The position numbers and the translations under genes are program-made. From positions 1 to 7,180 of the forward strand of contig CAIRWO010000204.1 in NCBI GenBank assembly GCA_903882345.1: 7,180 nucleotides of DNA. Direction: 5' to 3'. This document shows positions 6,069-7,180 of this stretch, one piece after another. Every line of letters starts with the position of its first letter. Positions within the stretch are counted from its first letter, which is position 1. Under the pieces are notes generated by a model. That model was not told the DNA's origin, ran no database searches, and saw nothing but the letters and a program-made list of their open reading frames with translations. Source of the DNA: Candidatus Omnitrophota bacterium. Its GTDB lineage: Bacteria; Omnitrophota; Gorgyraeia; Gygaellales; Profunditerraquicolaceae.

Positions 6069-7022
6069 ATGTTCATTGACAACGCAAAGATATTTGTCAA
6101 GGCTGGCCGAGGCGGTAAGGGCTGCCGCTGTTTTTATCGCGATAAATATACCCGTTACGGCATACCCGACGGGGGTGACGGCGGCAGGGGCGGAGATGTG
6201 ATCTTCAGGGCAGACAGGAACTTGCGCACCCTGATGGACTTTCATTACAATCGGCATTTCCGCGGCCAGGACGGCAGCCATGGCTCAGGGAAAAATAAAA
6301 AAGGTAAAGAGGGCGTAAGCCTATTGGCCAGGGTCCCGTGCGGCACGCTGATAAAAGATTTTAAGACGGATTGCCTGCTGCGTTCGCTGGATAAAGACGG
6401 CGAAGAGGTGATTGTTGCTTCCGGAGGCAAGGGCGGGAGAGGCAATCAACACAACCATGAGGTTACCGATCCCGGGCCCGGAGAAGAAAAAGAAATATTA
6501 CTGGATTTAAAACTTATTGCCGATGCAGGAGTAATAGGTTTTCCTAATGCCGGTAAATCTACTTTGATTACCGGTATATCCAATGCTCAACCAAAGATTG
6601 CCGCATATCCCTTTACCACGAAATTTCCTATCTTAGGAGTGGTCGGCACTAAAGGGGAAGCATTTGTTATTGCCGACATACCAGGTTTAATTGAAGGTTC
6701 ATCGCACGGCCGGGGCTTGGGAGATAAGTTTTTAAGGCACGTGGAACGGACAAGGGTATTGGTCCATCTGGTAGATATGGCCGGCTCTGACGGCAGGGAT
6801 CCGCTCTACGATTATAAGACGATAAACGCGGAACTAAAGAGTTACGATAAAGCGGTTTTTAAAAAACCCCAGATCATTGCCGCCAATAAAATGGACCTGC
6901 AGCCTGCTAAAAAAAATTTAGAGAGGTTTAAAAAGGAAATCGGGAAGCGCGTTTACCCGATATCCGCGTTGAAAAATGAAGGCCTGGAGGAATTAATTGA
7001 AGCAATCAGAAAGAAGTTATAA
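6069..7022 (+). CDS. obg: Obg/CgtA family GTPase, ribosome assembly, short form
   Basis: A 317-aa essential-type GTPase that assists late assembly of the 50S subunit and links ribosome supply to nucleotide levels. The Gly-rich Obg fold occupies about 1-149 (KAGRGGKGC, PDGGDGGRGGDV, ASGGKGGRGN). The G domain follows: G1 GFPNAGKS (157-164), switch I YPFTT (180-184), G3 DIPG (203-206), G4 NKMD (273-276) and G5 SA (299-300). All nucleotide-binding motifs are intact. The protein ends with the G domain, so the C-terminal OCT domain of some homologues is missing. Between GRGN and the LKLIAD strand it is about 8 residues shorter than E. coli ObgE, having lost the usual F-x-S/T-S-x-N-x-x-P-R segment. 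The start is set by homology (MFIDNAKIFVKAG); no ribosome binding site is visible, so translation may be coupled to rplU, which ends 20 nt before. The last 26 nt overlap proB. Confidence 0.96.
   Translation: MFIDNAKIFVKAGRGGKGCRCFYRDKYTRYGIPDGGDGGRGGDVIFRADRNLRTLMDFHYNRHFRGQDGSHGSGKNKKGKEGVSLLARVPCGTLIKDFKTDCLLRSLDKDGEEVIVASGGKGGRGNQHNHEVTDPGPGEEKEILLDLKLIADAGVIGFPNAGKSTLITGISNAQPKIAAYPFTTKFPILGVVGTKGEAFVIADIPGLIEGSSHGRGLGDKFLRHVERTRVLVHLVDMAGSDGRDPLYDYKTINAELKSYDKAVFKKPQIIAANKMDLQPAKKNLERFKKEIGKRVYPISALKNEGLEELIEAIRKKL
6986..6990 (+). promoter_or_regulatory. Ribosome binding site GGAGG selecting a TTG start for proB
   Basis: GGAGG lies inside the end of obg and is followed by 6 nt and then TTG at 6997. 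An in-frame stop (TAA, 6994-6996) directly precedes the TTG, so no earlier start is possible. Confidence 0.75.
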
Positions 7023-7180
7023 CAGGGTAGTCGTAAAAATCGGCTCGAGTCTTTTTTTTAGAAAACTAGAGCCACGCGGCATCGATCTGGATTTTGGTAT
7101 TTTGCATGGGATCATCCAACAAGTTATCGGGTTGGTCAACGACGGGAAAGAGGTGGTATTGGTCTCTTCCGGCGCGATCG
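6997..7180 (+). CDS. proB: Glutamate 5-kinase, N-terminal part (3' end outside window)
   Basis: The first 61 codons of a kinase that phosphorylates L-glutamate to gamma-glutamyl phosphate, the first step of proline synthesis in the cytoplasm. Read from the TTG at 6997, the protein begins MKQSERSYNRVVVKIGSSLF and continues to DGKEVVLVSSGAI at the window edge. VVVKIGSSL is the nucleotide-binding start of the amino acid kinase fold, and VVLVSSGAI is the glycine-bearing second motif characteristic of ProB. No ATG is available: an in-frame TAA lies immediately before the TTG, and a GGAGG site sits 6 nt upstream. The gene overlaps obg by 26 nt, so coupled translation is likely. The obg-proB order is common in bacteria and proA often follows. 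The amino acid kinase fold is certain; ProB rather than a sister kinase is strongly favoured by context. Confidence 0.9.
   Translation, partial: MKQSERSYNRVVVKIGSSLFFRKLEPRGIDLDFGILHGIIQQVIGLVNDGKEVVLVSSGAI

Noticed and set aside
332..6445. Several minus-strand open frames of 60-135 codons opposite the + strand genes
   Set aside because: They lie antisense to genes with clear family motifs and encode no recognisable protein; they are shadows of coding sequence.

Overview
The window looks like chromosomal DNA from a Gram-negative-type, moderate-GC bacterium. It is densely packed: every gene lies on the + strand, and several overlap. The mixture of a radical SAM/SPASM maturase, an exporter, two-component genes and a housekeeping ribosomal-protein/GTPase block is compatible with an uncultivated lineage such as Omnitrophota or a related phylum. 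That placement is an impression from protein style, not something the sequence proves. No mobile element, tRNA, rRNA or CRISPR array is visible.

Bases 1-4399 form one overlapping gene cluster. It holds the C-terminal part of a radical SAM enzyme with a complete seven-cysteine SPASM domain, then a 591-aa ABC exporter half-transporter (50-nt overlap), then a 600-aa membrane histidine kinase with a Cache-like sensor (11-nt overlap). This is the arrangement expected of a modified-peptide pathway: maturation, export and sensing. The peptide precursor and the start of the maturase lie upstream of the window, so the idea cannot be tested here.

Bases 4400-5615 carry a second unit with its own sigma-70-like promoter. 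It encodes a response regulator with an AraC-type DNA-binding domain, followed 9 nt later by a stand-alone receiver whose phospho-accepting aspartate is replaced by glutamate. These are the natural candidates for receiving the kinase signal.

Bases 5616-5733 are a C/T-rich spacer with a perfect 12-bp tandem repeat, then a promoter and ribosome binding site for rplU. Bases 5734-7180 are a housekeeping block: rplU (L21), obg (a short ribosome-assembly GTPase) and the start of proB (glutamate 5-kinase), which begins at a TTG codon inside the end of obg. The rpmA gene (L27), which normally sits between rplU and obg, is absent, and Obg has a shortened segment just before its G domain.

The points most worth a second look are the maturase-exporter-kinase cluster, the Asp-to-Glu receiver, and the missing rpmA combined with the altered Obg.
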